Of a stretch of 64,000 nucleotides of DNA, positions 1 to 8,869 are shown piece by piece; positions within the stretch are counted from its first letter, which is position 1; each line of letters opens with the position of its first letter. Source of the DNA: an uncultured Bacteroidales bacterium (GTDB taxonomy: Bacteria; Bacteroidota; Bacteroidia; Bacteroidales; Paludibacteraceae). Made by a program: the position numbers and the translations under genes. The stretch is taken from positions 1-64,000 of the forward strand of contig CADAZU010000004.1 in the NCBI GenBank assembly GCA_902792535.1, in the 5' to 3' direction. The notes beneath the pieces were generated by a model. It was not told the origin of the DNA, ran no database searches, and saw nothing but the letters and a program-made list of their open reading frames with translations.

Positions 1-1
1 A

Positions 2-379
2 AAAGTAACATGGAGTGCGGGTATCGACCATGTGTCGGGCGCACTCGCCAAACCGGGCAAGAACGGTCAACACTCTTGCGCAAAAATGCTGTTGGGAACC
101 CACCGTATAGCCCCCACAGAGAGTCCGGATTGCAACCGTCTGTACCTGCGTTCGAAGACGATACGTTCCACCCAGCCCTCCACCAAGGAGCTGAAGATCC
201 GCGAGCGTTTCACCGCCGTGGCAGCAATGGTTCGGGCACGCAAGATCGACCTGAGCAAGATCGTTACCGACCAAGAAGCCTTCCTCGCGCAGAAAGACTC
301 CGCTACCGGCGCCAAGACCATGCGTGTCTACCTCTGGCGCGTCTGCGGTCAGGAGTACGATCAGCAGCACAACGGGTAA
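2..379 (+). CDS. C-terminal part of an unknown protein (5' end outside window)
   Basis: The frame is open from base 2 and reads KVTWSAGIDHVSGAL, so the true start lies upstream of the window. The visible 125 residues are basic, carry scattered Cys and Arg/Lys, have no signal peptide or membrane segment, and end ...WRVCGQEYDQQHNG. A terminator follows 5 nt after the stop. I do not recognise a Pfam domain. The general layout (GALxK near the N-terminus, a basic middle, an FxAQ motif, then a hydrophobic end) resembles the unknown protein at 55456-55983, so the two may belong to one Bacteroidales family of unknown function; that is inference from eye comparison only. Confidence 0.7.
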   Translation, partial: KVTWSAGIDHVSGALAKPGKNGQHSCAKMLLGTHRIAPTESPDCNRLYLRSKTIRSTQPSTKELKIRERFTAVAAMVRARKIDLSKIVTDQEAFLAQKDSATGAKTMRVYLWRVCGQEYDQQHNG

Positions 380-383
380 ATTG

Positions 384-413
384 AAAAAATCGTCCTTCGG
401 GGCGATTTTTTTT
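384..413 (+). terminator. Rho-independent terminator
   Basis: An A-rich run leads into AATCGTCC, a TTCG loop, GGGCGATT and a run of T. The stem is eight pairs with one G-T. It ends the partial gene at 2-379. Confidence 0.85.
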
Positions 414-442
414 GCACAATTCGAAAAATTGTAGTACCTTTG
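411..442 (+). promoter_or_regulatory. Bacteroidetes-type promoter for the glucosaminidase gene
   Basis: TTTG at 411-414 and TACCTTTG at 435-442 are separated by 20 nt, matching the -33/-7 consensus of Bacteroidetes. The -33 box overlaps the T-run of the preceding terminator. The start codon follows 28 nt after the -7 box. Confidence 0.75.
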
Positions 443-470
443 CAGTCGCAAAGGTTTATAGATAAAAACG

Positions 471-1520
471 ATGAAGAAAACAACACTTATTTTGACTGCG
501 GTTCTGATGAGTTGGAACATGGCGGCACAGAAACTGAATCCGAATTATTTGGCGTATATCGAGCAATGGAAAGCTATTGCGCTCCAGAACCAGGCGGAGT
601 ACGGCATTCCGGCTTCTATCATCATGGCGCAAGCCCTGCTGGAGTCCTCAGCGGGAAGTAGCGAACTGGCGGTGAACGCCAATAACCATTTTGGTATCAA
701 ATGCACCAACGAATGGCTCGGAGGCGTGTATTACCATGACGACGACAGCAAAGGCGAGTGTTTCCGTCAGTACGGCGACGCGGCGGAGAGTTTCAAAGAC
801 CACGCGCTGTTCCTGCAGCGTCCGCGATACGCTACCTGCTTCGAGATAGCGATAGAGGACTACGAGGGCTGGGCACACCGCCTCAAAGCCTGCGGCTATG
901 CAACGGACAAGAACTATGCCCCGAAACTGATCAAGCTGATCGAGGACTACCAACTCTACGATCTGGAAGGACAAAAGACCGCGGCAGAGCCGGCTAAAGC
1001 TGATAATAGAAAAACCGGTACGGAGCCGCTCAAAGGCGAAAGTGGAAAGACGAAAGCTACGGTCATTCATGGCACAGCTCCGATCGCTATTATCACGCAT
1101 GACCCGGAGCCGGAGTACGTGGAGCCGCTTAGCGCACGGAACGAGAAGAAACTGTTTCTGCTCCAGCATCCTTCCCATAAATGCAACGGCGTGTCGTACG
1201 TGACCGCGCGCGAAGGCGATACGTACGCGAACATTGCTTTTCGCCTGAACGTGCGCGAACGCTCGCTGCGCGAATGGAACGACGCGCTGGGACGTGATCT
1301 GGAGGTTGGTGACCGCGTTTTTATGAGCGCCAAGAAGAAACGGGTACCGCAGGAGAAAAGTATTATGTGGGTCCACCCGGGAGAGAGCCTTTGGATGATT
1401 TGCCAGCGCGAAGGAATCCGGATGGCGCAAGTGCAGAAACTGAACGGCTTTGCGCCGGAGCTGCGGGTCTTTCGTACACGCCAGCAGATCTATCTGAATA
1501 AAGTGAAAGAAGAACGATAA
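471..1520 (+). CDS. Secreted glucosaminidase (GH73-type) with two LysM domains
   Basis: A 349-residue protein predicted to cleave N-acetylglucosaminyl bonds in peptidoglycan. A short hydrophobic N-terminus (MKKTTLILTAVLMSWNMAAQ) looks like a signal peptide. The glucosaminidase domain spans about 25-165, with IMAQALLESSAGSSELA supplying the likely catalytic Glu and HFGIKC following, as in FlgJ/AcmA-type enzymes. Two LysM-like modules follow, at about 240-285 (YVTAREGDTYANIAFRLN) and 300-345 (WVHPGESLWMICQREGI), and should anchor it to the wall. A Pro/Lys/Thr-rich linker joins the parts. It is first in a run with DUF721 and MutS2, but function in the cell-wall pathway is independent of them. 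Confidence 0.9.
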   Translation: MKKTTLILTAVLMSWNMAAQKLNPNYLAYIEQWKAIALQNQAEYGIPASIIMAQALLESSAGSSELAVNANNHFGIKCTNEWLGGVYYHDDDSKGECFRQYGDAAESFKDHALFLQRPRYATCFEIAIEDYEGWAHRLKACGYATDKNYAPKLIKLIEDYQLYDLEGQKTAAEPAKADNRKTGTEPLKGESGKTKATVIHGTAPIAIITHDPEPEYVEPLSARNEKKLFLLQHPSHKCNGVSYVTAREGDTYANIAFRLNVRERSLREWNDALGRDLEVGDRVFMSAKKKRVPQEKSIMWVHPGESLWMICQREGIRMAQVQKLNGFAPELRVFRTRQQIYLNKVKEER

Positions 1521-1524
1521 ACGA

Positions 1525-1815
1525 ATGAATAGCAACTCCTCTTCGTTGACGGACGCACTCGTCAGTTACCTGCGCGAGAGCGGATTGGAGCAATCTGTGC
1601 TGGAAGTGCAGGTGGAGGAGGTGTGGCCCCAAGTGATGGGGGATATCGTAACCAAACTGACCCGCTCCGTGGAGGTCAAAGACGGTATGCTGATCGTACG
1701 CGTCAACTCGGCGGCACTCAAGACGCAACTGTTTGAGAACCGGTTTGAACTGGTACGCAAACTGAACGAAGCCGTCGGAGCGGAGGTAATAAAAGATTGC
1801 AGAATATTGGGATGA
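1525..1815 (+). CDS. DUF721 (DciA-like) protein
   Basis: A 96-residue protein with the DUF721 core: VWPQVMGDIVTKLTRSVEVKDGMLIVRVNSAALKTQL. The domain also occurs in DciA, the helicase-loading factor of bacteria that lack DnaC-type loaders, so a role with replicative helicase is possible; the short Bacteroidetes members have not, to my knowledge, been assigned firmly. The gene begins 4 nt after the glucosaminidase stop, and its TGA (1813-1815) overlaps the ATG of mutS2 in an ATGA arrangement, so the three genes are probably cotranscribed and translationally coupled. Confidence 0.85.
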   Translation: MNSNSSSLTDALVSYLRESGLEQSVLEVQVEEVWPQVMGDIVTKLTRSVEVKDGMLIVRVNSAALKTQLFENRFELVRKLNEAVGAEVIKDCRILG

Positions 1816-4148
1816 TTTATCCGAATAACATAGAGCAGAAAATAGATTTTACTGTCATCCGCGCGGAGTTGATGCAGCGATGCAGTTCGCCGCTGGGACG
1901 CGAACGCGTGGAGGCGATGCAGATGGAGACGGAGTACGAGACGGTAAGCCGTCTTTTATTGCAGACCGACCAGATGCGTGCGGCGCACGCCGATCCGATG
2001 TTGACTTTCCCGCGCGGAGAGATCCACGATGTGCGCGAAGGAATAGCCCGCATCCGGATCGAGGGACTCTTCCTCGACGAAGCCGAACTGGACGCTCTGC
2101 GCCATTCGATTTCCTATGCAGCCGAACTGGAGACCTTCTTTGCCGGTTTGGACGAGCAGCGCTATGCGCTCTTGAAATCATTAGGCACTACCGAAGAGCA
2201 GGGAGTACTTGGCTCGCTGGTGAAGACGATCAACCGCGTCCTGGACCGCTATGGTCGGTTAGCCGACAGCGCTTCGCCCGAGTTGGCACGCATTCGCCGC
2301 GAGATAACCAACCTGCAAGGGTCCGTGGGACGAACATTGCAATCTATCCTGCGGCAAGCCAAAGCGGACGGGTTCGTGGAAGCCGACGCGGCTCCGACGA
2401 TCCGCGAGGGGCGACTGGTGATCCCTGTTTCGCCGGGCTACAAACGCAAGATCGGCGGTATCGTGCACGACGAATCGGCTACCGGCAAAACGGTTTATAT
2501 AGAGCCGCAACAAGTGGTGGACGCCAACAATCATATCCGCGAATTGGAGAGTGCGGAGCGGCGTGAGCGGATTCGCATACTGCAAGCCGTGACCGATGAG
2601 TTGCGACCCAATACCCATCTCATTCTGGCTTCCCAACAGATGCTGGCGGAGGTCGATTTCCTGAATGCCAAAGCGTCGTTAGCCGAGAGCCTGAAAGCCA
2701 TTCGTCCGGAGGTGTTGAACGAACCGCTGCTGGATTGGTCGGAAGCACGACATCCTGTCCTTTGGCTCCATTATACGCCGCAAGGCAAGACCGTTGTGCC
2801 GCTCTCGATCCGTTTGCAGGCAAGCGAGAACCATGTGCTGGTCATCAGCGGACCGAATGCCGGAGGTAAATCGGTCTGCCTCAAGACCGTCGCTTTGCTG
2901 CAATACATGCTGCAATGCGGTCTCTTGGTGCCGGTAGCGGAGCAGAGCAGGGCAGGGGTCTTTGACCAGCTGATGATAGACATCGGCGACGAGCAATCGA
3001 TCCAAGACGAGCTTTCCACCTATTCGTCGCACCTGCGGAACATGAAGCATTTCCTGCGCAATGCCGACGACCGCACTCTGTTGCTGATAGACGAGATGGG
3101 AACCGGCACCGAGCCGCTGATCGGCGGCGCGATAGCCGAAGCTATCTTGCGTGAGTTGGTGAGCCGCCATGTCTTCGGAGTGATCACAACCCACTATACC
3201 AACCTCAAGCATTTCGCCGAGGAGACGCCGGGCGTGGTGAACGGCGCGATGCTCTATGACCGCGGAGCGATGCGTCCGCTCTTCCAACTATCCATCGGAC
3301 AAGCCGGTAGCAGTTTCGCCATCGAGATTGCACGGCAGACCGGATTAGGCGAGGATATTATCCAATACGCTACGGATTTGGTGGGCGAAGAGCACATCGA
3401 CTACGACCGTCAGTTGCAGGACATAGCGCGCGACAAGCGCTATTGGGAGCGCAAGCGGCAGCAGATACGCCAGCGCGAGAAAGAGTTGGAAGCGAAGATA
3501 GCGGAATACGAAGAGCGGCTGGCGGGCGTCAAACAGCAGAAGAAAGAGATCTTGGAGGAAGCGCGGCAACAAGCCGAAGCACTGTTACAGCAATCCAATG
3601 CGACCATAGAGCGGACGATCCGCGAGATCAAAGAAGCCAAGGCGGAGAAAGAGAAGACCAAGGCGGCTCGCGCGAGGGTGGAGAAGATGAAGACGCAAGT
3701 GGCGGCTCCCAAGGCGAAGAGCCCGAAAGCACCCAAAGGTGAACCGGCTGCTCCGGCAACCAAGACGCCCAAAGTGCTGCGTGACCTGCGCGACCTGCGT
3801 GTGCTGAAAGGCGAAATGCCCGAGGCAAGCGCTACTCCCGCTGCTTCGTCCAGCGTCTCGATTGCGCATGCCCGCAAGGTGAAGTTCGAACGGACGTTAG
3901 ACCTGCGCGGAATGCGGGTGGACGAAGCGACCGAAGCGTTGATCGCCTATATGGACGATGCGCTGATGGTGGGAGCAGGAGAAGTGACCATCCTCCATGG
4001 CACAGGCACAGGTGCGCTCAAACAGCTCACACGCGATTACCTGGGCGACCTGAACCGCCGGCGTCGCAAACGGGGACAAGTGCCTATTGAGTTCGGCGAC
4101 GGAGACGTGAACCACGGCGGAGCAGGACTGACAGTAGTGAAACTATAA
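1812..4148 (+). CDS. mutS2: Endonuclease MutS2 (MutS-like ATPase with Smr domain)
   Basis: A 778-residue MutS2. The ATG at 1812 is chosen because it overlaps the upstream TGA; an in-frame TTG at 1797 is less likely. The MutS core and clamp occupy about 1-330, the ATPase holds GPNAGGKS with Lys353, LLLIDEMGTGTEP as Walker B, and TTHYTNLKHFAEE. A long Glu/Lys/Arg coiled coil follows (about 520-630), then the C-terminal Smr nuclease domain from about residue 696 (LDLRGMRVDEA, LHGTGTGALK). MutS2 acts on branched DNA and on collided ribosomes in species where it has been studied. The linker before Smr contains a micro-repeat (VLRDLRDLRVLK). Confidence 0.96.
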   Translation: MIYPNNIEQKIDFTVIRAELMQRCSSPLGRERVEAMQMETEYETVSRLLLQTDQMRAAHADPMLTFPRGEIHDVREGIARIRIEGLFLDEAELDALRHSISYAAELETFFAGLDEQRYALLKSLGTTEEQGVLGSLVKTINRVLDRYGRLADSASPELARIRREITNLQGSVGRTLQSILRQAKADGFVEADAAPTIREGRLVIPVSPGYKRKIGGIVHDESATGKTVYIEPQQVVDANNHIRELESAERRERIRILQAVTDELRPNTHLILASQQMLAEVDFLNAKASLAESLKAIRPEVLNEPLLDWSEARHPVLWLHYTPQGKTVVPLSIRLQASENHVLVISGPNAGGKSVCLKTVALLQYMLQCGLLVPVAEQSRAGVFDQLMIDIGDEQSIQDELSTYSSHLRNMKHFLRNADDRTLLLIDEMGTGTEPLIGGAIAEAILRELVSRHVFGVITTHYTNLKHFAEETPGVVNGAMLYDRGAMRPLFQLSIGQAGSSFAIEIARQTGLGEDIIQYATDLVGEEHIDYDRQLQDIARDKRYWERKRQQIRQREKELEAKIAEYEERLAGVKQQKKEILEEARQQAEALLQQSNATIERTIREIKEAKAEKEKTKAARARVEKMKTQVAAPKAKSPKAPKGEPAAPATKTPKVLRDLRDLRVLKGEMPEASATPAASSSVSIAHARKVKFERTLDLRGMRVDEATEALIAYMDDALMVGAGEVTILHGTGTGALKQLTRDYLGDLNRRRRKRGQVPIEFGDGDVNHGGAGLTVVKL
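3774..3810 (+). repeat. 9-bp micro-repeat inside mutS2
   Basis: Four consecutive 9-nt units (GTGCTGCGT, GACCTGCGC, GACCTGCGT, GTGCTGAAA) encode VLRDLRDLRVLK in the linker between the coiled coil and the Smr domain. Frame is kept. One of several micro-repeat families in this window. Confidence 0.6.
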
Positions 4149-4165
4149 CCATATTTGAAATAGGA

Positions 4166-4879
4166 ATGAAGAAAATTATTGTTCTATTATTCATTATGTG
4201 CCCCTTGCTGGCTTGGGGCGCTAACCAGCCCGGCTTCGGCGACAGACGCTACAGCCTGACCGCTATGGGCGAGTATAGTTATAACACCGTCTGGGGACAC
4301 CACGGCAATTTAGACATGCAGGCGTTACTGCCGTTCAATCCGCATTTCGAGATGGAGGCGAAGGTGCAACTCTCTACAGCGAATGTTTATTCCGGCGCAT
4401 TGCAGTTCCGACCCAAATTCGAACTGCCGGTAGGAGAGATGTTTATCGAGACGGATATCTATTACCGCGGTATGGCTCGCAACAGGATGAGCGATATAAC
4501 TGCGGCTCTGGGAGTGGGGTATCGGATGGACTATGTCTCTGTCACGCTGGGCGTCTTCGGCCGTGTGCTGAATGACTGGGACCGCGACTGGCATTCCAAC
4601 GACAGCTATACCGTGGAGCCGTTCAATCTGCTTTACCGCGTGGAGGTCTTCTGCCGTCCGCAGAATAATAACTGGAACTTGTCCTTTATGATCTCCAATG
4701 CGGACGACTACCAGATGGAGCGAATGTGGCAGTTGCTGTTCCACGTCGGCGCATGGTACGACGTCAATGAGCACTGGCGGCTCCATTTCGGCGCGCAATG
4801 CAAACCAACCGGCATGTTCCACCTGAATGCAGAGTTCTACGGAGCTACTTTCAGAACGGGATTCAGTTATCGTTTTTAG
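4166..4879 (+). CDS. Predicted outer-membrane beta-barrel protein, unknown function
   Basis: 237 residues. A signal peptide (MKKIIVLLFIMCPLLAWGA) is followed by alternating hydrophobic/polar strands rich in Tyr, Trp and Phe, for example FRPKFELPVGEMFIETDIYYRG, and the chain ends in Phe (TGFSYRF), as do many outer-membrane barrels. I cannot assign a family or substrate. The gene lies 17 nt downstream of mutS2 and 20 nt upstream of the metallophosphoesterase gene, so it may be carried on the same transcript; nothing indicates a shared function. Confidence 0.75.
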   Translation: MKKIIVLLFIMCPLLAWGANQPGFGDRRYSLTAMGEYSYNTVWGHHGNLDMQALLPFNPHFEMEAKVQLSTANVYSGALQFRPKFELPVGEMFIETDIYYRGMARNRMSDITAALGVGYRMDYVSVTLGVFGRVLNDWDRDWHSNDSYTVEPFNLLYRVEVFCRPQNNNWNLSFMISNADDYQMERMWQLLFHVGAWYDVNEHWRLHFGAQCKPTGMFHLNAEFYGATFRTGFSYRF

Positions 4880-4899
4880 TACCAAAAGGAGGATAGAAG

Positions 4900-5778
4900 A
4901 TGAAAAAGCAATTACTCTATATAGGCATCGCAGCATGTGTATTAATGGCATGCAAGAATGAAGACGCAACGCTCGACATGGCGGGTATGTTCTCCCCCAA
5001 CGGCGAAGTGGTGAACACCCGTTTTGAGCAATCCATCGCTTATAACGACAGCATAGGAGAGATGCACGAAGATATGGGATCGGACGAATATACGATCTAT
5101 GTTTGTTCGGACAGTCATGTCACGCGCAAGGCGCACCGGAATCTGGACTATTTCATAGACCAATATAATAGTGCTGCGGCTCCGAAGATCGCATTGCATC
5201 TGGGAGACCTGATTGATGCGCAGAAGAATTATCCTTGTGCCGACAGTATTCTCTCGCTGGCGAACGGACCGCTCTATATCGCGCCGGGAAATCATGACCT
5301 GTATTTCAAACAATGGTCTATTTACCGCTCCTATTATAATACCGGCACGTATTGGTTTGACACCAACAACGGAGGAAAGAAACTGGAGCTTTTCATCTGT
5401 CTGGACAGCGCGGACGGTACTTTGGGAACGAAGCAGATGCAGTGGCTGCGAGACCTTTTGGCGCAGAAAGCCAATGCCGGCTATCGCCGTATCATCGTCT
5501 TCACCCACACGCATTTCTGGAAACTGGATGGCTCGCAGGGACACACCTCCAACTGGGGGATCGAAGAGACCTACGAATTAGCTTCGCTCTTCTCCCAATA
5601 CGGCGTAGAGTTCGTCTGGTGCGGACACCAGCACGCGCGCCAGTCGGTGATCTTCAAGGGAGTTAATTACTTGGTCTTGGATGCTACGAAAGATAAAGAG
5701 CAAGGTCAGTCCTATATGACGGTAGAGATGGGACCGAGCGCTATCTATCATTACCATTCGTATCCGAAAGCGAAATAA
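4900..5778 (+). CDS. Metallophosphoesterase lipoprotein
   Basis: 292 residues. The N-terminus MKKQLLYIGIAACVLMACKN has a lipobox (LMAC), so it should be lipidated and exported. The calcineurin-like metal-binding set is present in order: CSDSHV, HLGDLIDA, GNHDLY, FTHTHFW and CGHQHAR. The first motif has Asp-Ser-His in place of the usual Asp-x-His, still compatible with metal binding. Substrate (phosphomonoester, phosphodiester or nucleotide) cannot be told. A good Shine-Dalgarno (AAGGAGG) lies upstream of the ATG. The 3' end overlaps the convergent YggS-HAD gene by 38 nt. Confidence 0.9.
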   Translation: MKKQLLYIGIAACVLMACKNEDATLDMAGMFSPNGEVVNTRFEQSIAYNDSIGEMHEDMGSDEYTIYVCSDSHVTRKAHRNLDYFIDQYNSAAAPKIALHLGDLIDAQKNYPCADSILSLANGPLYIAPGNHDLYFKQWSIYRSYYNTGTYWFDTNNGGKKLELFICLDSADGTLGTKQMQWLRDLLAQKANAGYRRIIVFTHTHFWKLDGSQGHTSNWGIEETYELASLFSQYGVEFVWCGHQHARQSVIFKGVNYLVLDATKDKEQGQSYMTVEMGPSAIYHYHSYPKAK

Positions 5779-7117
5779 GCCATTCCAGTAGCGCCTGCAT
5801 ATCCGGGAAGATACGGTCTGCTCCTTCAGCCGCCAGTTCCGAGTCGGGCAGCGGACCGGTGTTGACCGCACAGGTGAACAGCTCTGCGGCCTTCGCGGCG
5901 CGTACACCCAGAGGCGCATTCTCCACCACCATACATTCTTCTTTCTTGAACCCGGAGCGGGACCATGCCTTGAGATATGGCTCGGGATCCGGCTTGCCGT
6001 GCTGTACATCAAACGAGGAAATGATCCCTGTGAAGGCATGGTCAAACGTGTCGTTGAGTGCGTCGATGAGGTTATGCTGTCCTGATCCGGTCACTACCCA
6101 GCATTCCACACCCTGCGAACGGAGGTATCGGAGCACTTCGCTCACGCCCGGAATAGTGCCGGGGAAGCCTCCTGTCATTTCCGTGAAATGGGCAGTCTTG
6201 TCCGCATAGATGGCTTGGATGATTTCCGGACTTGCTTCTTTTCCAAAGATGCGCTGGTAATATTCCTGAATGACACCGACACTCGTGCGCCCCTCGTTGC
6301 GATAACACTCTTCGGGCGTGTACGGCAGTCCGTGTTTGGTCATGGCGTAAGCCCAGGACTCCGCATGGTAAGGCATGGAGTTATAGAGAACGCCGTCTTG
6401 GTCGAAGAAGACCGCTTTCGGCATAGGGCGTTTAGGCCATCGGGCGTTCAGCGAGAGCGCAGGGCGTTCGCCGAAGATAGAGGATCCGATGCGTACCATA
6501 TTCGCGCCGCAGGCGATTGCAATCTCGAAATCATCGCTCATTCCGGCGCTATAGATAGGCATGTCTTTCCAAAGCCGGTGCACCTCGGTAAAGCAGCGGC
6601 GTATCTCATTTTCGTCCTCGGTATTTGTCGCCATCGTCATTAAGCCGCAGATGCGTACATGGTGCAAGGTTGCAGCAGTATTGTCTCGAACTGACCCGAT
6701 AGTGGCAGGCAAAAATCCCGTTTTGCTCTCTTCGCGGGCTATGTGCACTTCGAGCAGGACATCTTGGGTAATGCCGAGTTTGGCTGCTTCGTCGTCAATC
6801 GCCTGCAGCAGTTTGAGCGAATCCACGGAGTGGATGAGCAGGTGGCGGGAAGAGGTTGGTCCTTCGGAATAAAAGAGTCGAAGCAGTTCCCGCACTTTAT
6901 TGGTCTGCAGATGTCCGATGAAATGCCAAAAAATGTCTGCCGGCAGTTGGGGGAGTTTGACCTTCAACTCCTGCACACGGCTTTCTCCGAAATGCCGCTC
7001 TCCGGCGTTGTATGCTTCGCGAATAGCCTCTATGGGCTGAAACTTACTCACGCATACGAGTGTGACGCCCGCGGGTATATGCGCGCGCACGGTCCTTATA
7101 TTTTCTGCTATACTCAT
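5741..7117 (-). CDS. Fusion of YggS-type PLP-binding protein and HAD phosphatase
   Basis: 458 residues in one open frame. Residues 1-222 are a YggS/PLPBP protein (PLP homeostasis): CVSKFQP with the PLP lysine at Lys25, HFIGHLQTNK, GLMTMA, MSDDFEIAI and MVRIGSSIFGER. Residues about 233-458 are a HAD hydrolase of the beta-phosphoglucomutase type: FFDQDGVLYNS (Asp239, Asp241), VVTGSG, the Lys in GKPDPEPYL and MVVENAPLGVRAA. Each domain is normally a separate protein. The ATG overlaps the glsB TGA (ATGA). The HAD partner suggests a phosphatase for PLP or a sugar phosphate; substrate unknown. The gene ends inside the convergent metallophosphoesterase gene. Confidence 0.9.
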   Translation of the reverse strand: MSIAENIRTVRAHIPAGVTLVCVSKFQPIEAIREAYNAGERHFGESRVQELKVKLPQLPADIFWHFIGHLQTNKVRELLRLFYSEGPTSSRHLLIHSVDSLKLLQAIDDEAAKLGITQDVLLEVHIAREESKTGFLPATIGSVRDNTAATLHHVRICGLMTMATNTEDENEIRRCFTEVHRLWKDMPIYSAGMSDDFEIAIACGANMVRIGSSIFGERPALSLNARWPKRPMPKAVFFDQDGVLYNSMPYHAESWAYAMTKHGLPYTPEECYRNEGRTSVGVIQEYYQRIFGKEASPEIIQAIYADKTAHFTEMTGGFPGTIPGVSEVLRYLRSQGVECWVVTGSGQHNLIDALNDTFDHAFTGIISSFDVQHGKPDPEPYLKAWSRSGFKKEECMVVENAPLGVRAAKAAELFTCAVNTGPLPDSELAAEGADRIFPDMQALLEWLISLSDTNGNDR

Positions 7118-8055
7118 TGTGCGTTCAGCCAGTTTACGTAAGGGGTGATATATCGTTCTTTCTTCTCCTCGTACACGGTATTCAGATCGACCATGATGCC
7201 TGTCTCATACACGTTTGCGAGTTCGTCATTGATGGCATTGCCGAAGAACTGCATGTCGTTCGTGAGGTTGAGATAGGCGGAGAACATAGGCGGAATGACC
7301 GTTCCCTGCTCGCGCACGGCGTGCTGGAGGATATGATAGTTCTCCTGCGGGTCCGTTCCTGTGAACGGCGCGTTTTCTAGCATCCGGATAGAGACGGATT
7401 TATACGGCGCAATCAGTCCTTCTTCGCCCTTGTGGAAGCGCTGGAGGTAGTTATAGATCAGTTCGCGCGCAGTCTCATTGTAATCCGGGTAGATCGTCAC
7501 TTTGCCTATCATCCACCGTATATCGGGGTTGTCATGCATGACGGCTCCGATGCCATCCCAGATATTATCCAGCGCAAAGAGCGCTTTCACGCCCATCTCG
7601 CGTTTCTGGTACATCGGTTGCACGAAGGCTCGTCCGAACTCAATCGTATTGGGCAGGTATTCGCGGATGAACCGCTCGGAATAGTGGAAGAGGTGGGCGG
7701 AGGTGATATAGGGTTGCATCTCGCCTTTCTCGTTCGCCTTCAGCACGACGTCGCGTCCCATGAGATAGCGGTAGCCGCCGATGATCTGGCGGTTCGCAGG
7801 ATCCCAGACGATGAGCTGGTGATAGGGTTTGGGCATCGTGTCCATATCATCCATGTCCATCTCCAAGCCGGTGGCTCCTCCGCCGTCTCGATAACTGATC
7901 TCGCGCAGACGTGCTATCTCGCGCATCACGTTCGGACACTCGTGCGCCGTGATGTCATAAATCAAATTGTCCGCTTTGTTAGACGGACGAAGTAGATGCC
8001 CCTCCAGCTCTTTCTCCAAAAGAGCGGTTTCAACGGGTGGGATTATAGGTTGCAT
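7114..8055 (-). CDS. glsB: GlsB-type N-acyltransferase (glycine/ornithine lipid synthesis, OlsB family)
   Basis: About 313 residues of the OlsB/GNAT family, which adds a 3-hydroxy fatty acyl chain to the amine of an amino acid; in Bacteroides GlsB makes monoacylated glycine. Visible family features: EIARLREISYRDGGGATG, LIVWDPANRQIIGGYRY, FGRAFVQPMYQ and MIGKVTIYPDYN. I choose ATG 8055 (MQPIIPPVE), which fits my memory of the family N-terminus; ATG 8073 is also in frame and the frame is open to 8169. It overlaps glsA by 26 nt and is coupled to the following gene by ATGA, so this is one operon. Confidence 0.85.
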   Translation of the reverse strand: MQPIIPPVETALLEKELEGHLLRPSNKADNLIYDITAHECPNVMREIARLREISYRDGGGATGLEMDMDDMDTMPKPYHQLIVWDPANRQIIGGYRYLMGRDVVLKANEKGEMQPYITSAHLFHYSERFIREYLPNTIEFGRAFVQPMYQKREMGVKALFALDNIWDGIGAVMHDNPDIRWMIGKVTIYPDYNETARELIYNYLQRFHKGEEGLIAPYKSVSIRMLENAPFTGTDPQENYHILQHAVREQGTVIPPMFSAYLNLTNDMQFFGNAINDELANVYETGIMVDLNTVYEEKKERYITPYVNWLNAQ

Positions 8056-8869
8056 AGACAATTGATTTAACATATTGTGCCCATTGTTTGGGCGTTTTGG
8101 ATGAGTCAAAGGTGGAGTAGGGGATAGGCGGCAGGACATGCACTTTGAAATGCTTGCCATGTGCGCCATACATCTCGTCCACGAGGTATAACATCTCTAT
8201 ATTCAGTTTGATATGCAGAATCTTGCGCAGGAGCGCCAGGACATAGAAGAACCGGCTGTTCTGCCCCTCGAAATAGATAGGTACTATATTCCGTTTATAT
8301 TCGCGCGCGCGCTGTACGAAGTTCTTCTGCCATTCCAGATCCCGGATATGCCATTTGCCGTCGATGCGTTGGAGCCGGCTGCAAGCGCCGGCAGGGAAGG
8401 TGAGCACATCGGTCTCGCTCTCCCACATCCGTTGCTGCTCCATCGCTTGCTCTTTGCTGAGCATGCCTGTTTTGCTGACGGGCGCCCATAAGCCCGCCAG
8501 AGGCTCCATGTACATGAGCAGTTCGTTGACGATCACTTTCAGTTCCCGCTTCTCGGAACGGCTCTCATGGATCATTTGGGCAATGATCATTCCGTCCAGC
8601 CCGCCGAGAGGGTGGTTGGAGACGAAAATAACCGGCTTGCCGTCCGAAGGGATGTTCTCTGTTCCGTCAATGGAAGCCGAGCAGCACAACTCTTCGTCCA
8701 AAACCAGACGGATGAAATCGTAGTTCCGCTCGGTCGGGTGTTTGCGCAGGAAGGCATTCATTTGTTCCACATGCGCAATCCGCTCCAGATACCGGACGAG
8801 AAAATCCGGCACGTGCGCTTTGGGCGCTTTGCTCCTGAGAATAGCCCGTATGTCAAACTGCAGCGGCAT
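8030..8869 (-). CDS. glsA: GlsA-type O-acyltransferase (PlsC-like)
   Basis: 279 residues. The acyltransferase motif is FVSNHPLGGLDGM, the H-x5-D variant used by OlsA/GlsA and hemolysin-type acyltransferases, followed by FPAGACSR and an IVPIYFEGQNSRFFY block. Expected reaction: transfer of a second acyl chain onto the 3-hydroxyl of the acyl-glycine made by GlsB, giving the diacylated glycine lipid, at the inner membrane. Gene order GlsA-GlsB with overlap matches the pair known in Bacteroides. Its ATG overlaps the DUF4494 stop in TAATG. Confidence 0.87.
   Translation of the reverse strand: MPLQFDIRAILRSKAPKAHVPDFLVRYLERIAHVEQMNAFLRKHPTERNYDFIRLVLDEELCCSASIDGTENIPSDGKPVIFVSNHPLGGLDGMIIAQMIHESRSEKRELKVIVNELLMYMEPLAGLWAPVSKTGMLSKEQAMEQQRMWESETDVLTFPAGACSRLQRIDGKWHIRDLEWQKNFVQRAREYKRNIVPIYFEGQNSRFFYVLALLRKILHIKLNIEMLYLVDEMYGAHGKHFKVHVLPPIPYSTFDSSKTPKQWAQYVKSIVYATYNPTR

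Noticed and set aside
648..1535. Long minus-strand open frame (295 codons) opposite the glucosaminidase gene
   Set aside because: Composition shows it is the antisense of a strongly supported gene; no domain or start signal.
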